Source: Lachnospiraceae bacterium (GTDB taxonomy: Bacteria > Bacillota > Clostridia > Lachnospirales > Lachnospiraceae). From it: DNA of 5,012 nucleotides. Both the position numbers and the translations under genes were made by a program. The notes under the pieces were generated by a model that ran no database searches, was not told where the DNA came from, and saw only the letters and a list, made by a program, of their open reading frames with translations. The stretch's first letter is position 1, and each line of letters starts with the position of its first letter. The stretch spans positions 1-5,012 of the forward strand of contig JAJQID010000153.1 of the NCBI GenBank assembly GCA_021199405.1, in the 5' to 3' direction. This document shows, piece by piece, positions 4,204 to 5,012 of this stretch.

Positions 4204-5012
4204 TTATTTGATTATTTCCTGCTCTTCCCCCTGTGCGCTCACCCTGCGAAAGGCCGCGTCAATCAGAAGATAGGCAATCGGTCCCTTAAAAATCCCGCTG
4301 GCTCCAAACAGCTGCAGCCCCGCAAACACCGACATCCACATACCCAGCGCCGGAAGCCGCAGGCTGCCGCCCAGAAGCTTCGGCTCCAGTGTCTCCCGAA
4401 GGATGGAGCACACAAAATATAAAATTACACAGGCAATGGCCGCTGCCGTCTTTTTCTGCAAAAGCTGCCATAATGCCAGAGGAATCATGACGCTTCCGAT
4501 GCCGAAAACCGGAAGAAAATCCAGAAAGCCTGCTGCCAGTCCCCATAAGATTCCGCCCGGTATGCCAATCAGCCACAGCACCGGACAGAGAATGGCTGAC
4601 ATGATCAGCATCAGAATCCCCTGCGGTTTCAGCCAGACCTTCCCATAACTCAGTACGTCCCCGCACAACTCCAGAACCAGCTTTCCGCCCGCAAGCCCGC
4701 TCAGCCCATCCACAAGCCGGTCATACAGCCCCACCATCAGAAACGCAGATAGAGCAAAGGCCCCAAAATAAAATAAAAGTCTTCCAATCCATCTCACCAC
4801 CGCAAGTGACATTTCCGTCATCTCTCCAAGGCCTTTTTCCTGAAACCAGGCTATCGCTCTCTGTACATATTCCTGATTCCAGAGGCGGACACACCAGCCA
4901 AAATCACAGCAGCGAAGCCAGGGAAGCAGCGCGAAGCAAACTCCATAGGTCAGAATCACGATAATAATCAAAAGAAGCAGATATGCCGCCGCACCCCGAC
5001 GAACCCTCCACC
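4204..5012 (-). CDS. AI-2E/PerM-family membrane transporter, 5' end outside window
   Basis: The visible 269 codons encode the C-terminal part of a multi-pass inner-membrane protein of the AI-2E transporter family (PF01594, related to YtvI and PerM). The frame stays open to the window edge, so the start lies beyond 5012. The TTG at 4971 lies inside a hydrophobic segment and is not a start. Hydrophobic segments include LLLLIIIVILTYGVCFALL, LLFYFGAFALSAFLMVGLY and a cluster around ILMLIMSAILCPVLWLIG. The C-terminal half has recognisable family patterns: IPGGILWGLAAGFLDFLPV followed by FGIGS, then LRETLEPKLLG, then SVFAGLQLFGASGIFKGP. Family members are usually about 350-400 residues, so roughly 80-120 are missing. 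The family name reflects E. coli TqsA. Many members export other substrates or are uncharacterised, so the substrate is unknown. Confidence 0.9.
   Translation of the reverse strand, partial: WRVRRGAAAYLLLLIIIVILTYGVCFALLPWLRCCDFGWCVRLWNQEYVQRAIAWFQEKGLGEMTEMSLAVVRWIGRLLFYFGAFALSAFLMVGLYDRLVDGLSGLAGGKLVLELCGDVLSYGKVWLKPQGILMLIMSAILCPVLWLIGIPGGILWGLAAGFLDFLPVFGIGSVMIPLALWQLLQKKTAAAIACVILYFVCSILRETLEPKLLGGSLRLPALGMWMSVFAGLQLFGASGIFKGPIAYLLIDAAFRRVSAQGEEQEIIK

Noticed and set aside
3781..4422. 213-codon plus-strand reading frame across the T-box leader
   Set aside because: It overlaps the promoter, T-box and ends of two real genes on the opposite strand, and has no family signature.

Overview
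The window looks like the end of a draft contig from a Gram-positive Clostridia genome, most likely a Lachnospiraceae-type gut anaerobe. This is inferred from the moderate GC content, the strong AGGAGG-type ribosome binding sites, a T-box leader on an aminoacyl-tRNA synthetase gene, the archaeal/eukaryal-like (type 3) prolyl-tRNA synthetase, and the oxygen-sensitive two-subunit class I fumarase. Every real gene lies on the minus strand, so transcription runs from position 5012 towards position 1.

Layout in order of transcription. (1) 5012-4204: the C-terminal part of an AI-2E/PerM-family membrane protein whose 5' end lies outside the window. (2) 4200-3846: a sigma-A-type promoter followed by a proline T-box riboswitch leader with its terminator. 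(3) 3845-2409: proS. (4) 2406-1996: a HIT-family (HinT-like) nucleotide hydrolase, starting 2 nt after the proS stop. (5) 1939-1097: fumarate hydratase alpha subunit. (6) 1096-885: an unusually long gap holding a diverged copy of the last 15 codons and stop of the alpha gene. (7) 884-348: fumarate hydratase beta subunit. (8) 347-114: AT-rich intergenic DNA with a perfect-consensus promoter. (9) 113-46: a tRNA-Ser(GCU) gene cut off in its variable arm. (10) 45-1: not genomic. It matches the Illumina Nextera P5-side adapter, including an 8-base i5 index.

proS, the HIT gene and the two fumarase genes are collinear and closely packed, and no minus-strand terminator is evident between them. They could therefore form one transcript under the T-box promoter, which would tie fumarase expression partly to uncharged tRNA-Pro. 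A strong hairpin between the HIT gene and fumarase alpha may partly uncouple the two halves. I see no mobile element, CRISPR array, defence locus or clearly new biological system. The observations most worth attention are the adapter contamination that truncates the tRNA, the duplicated fumarase tail, and the hairpin upstream of fumarase alpha.
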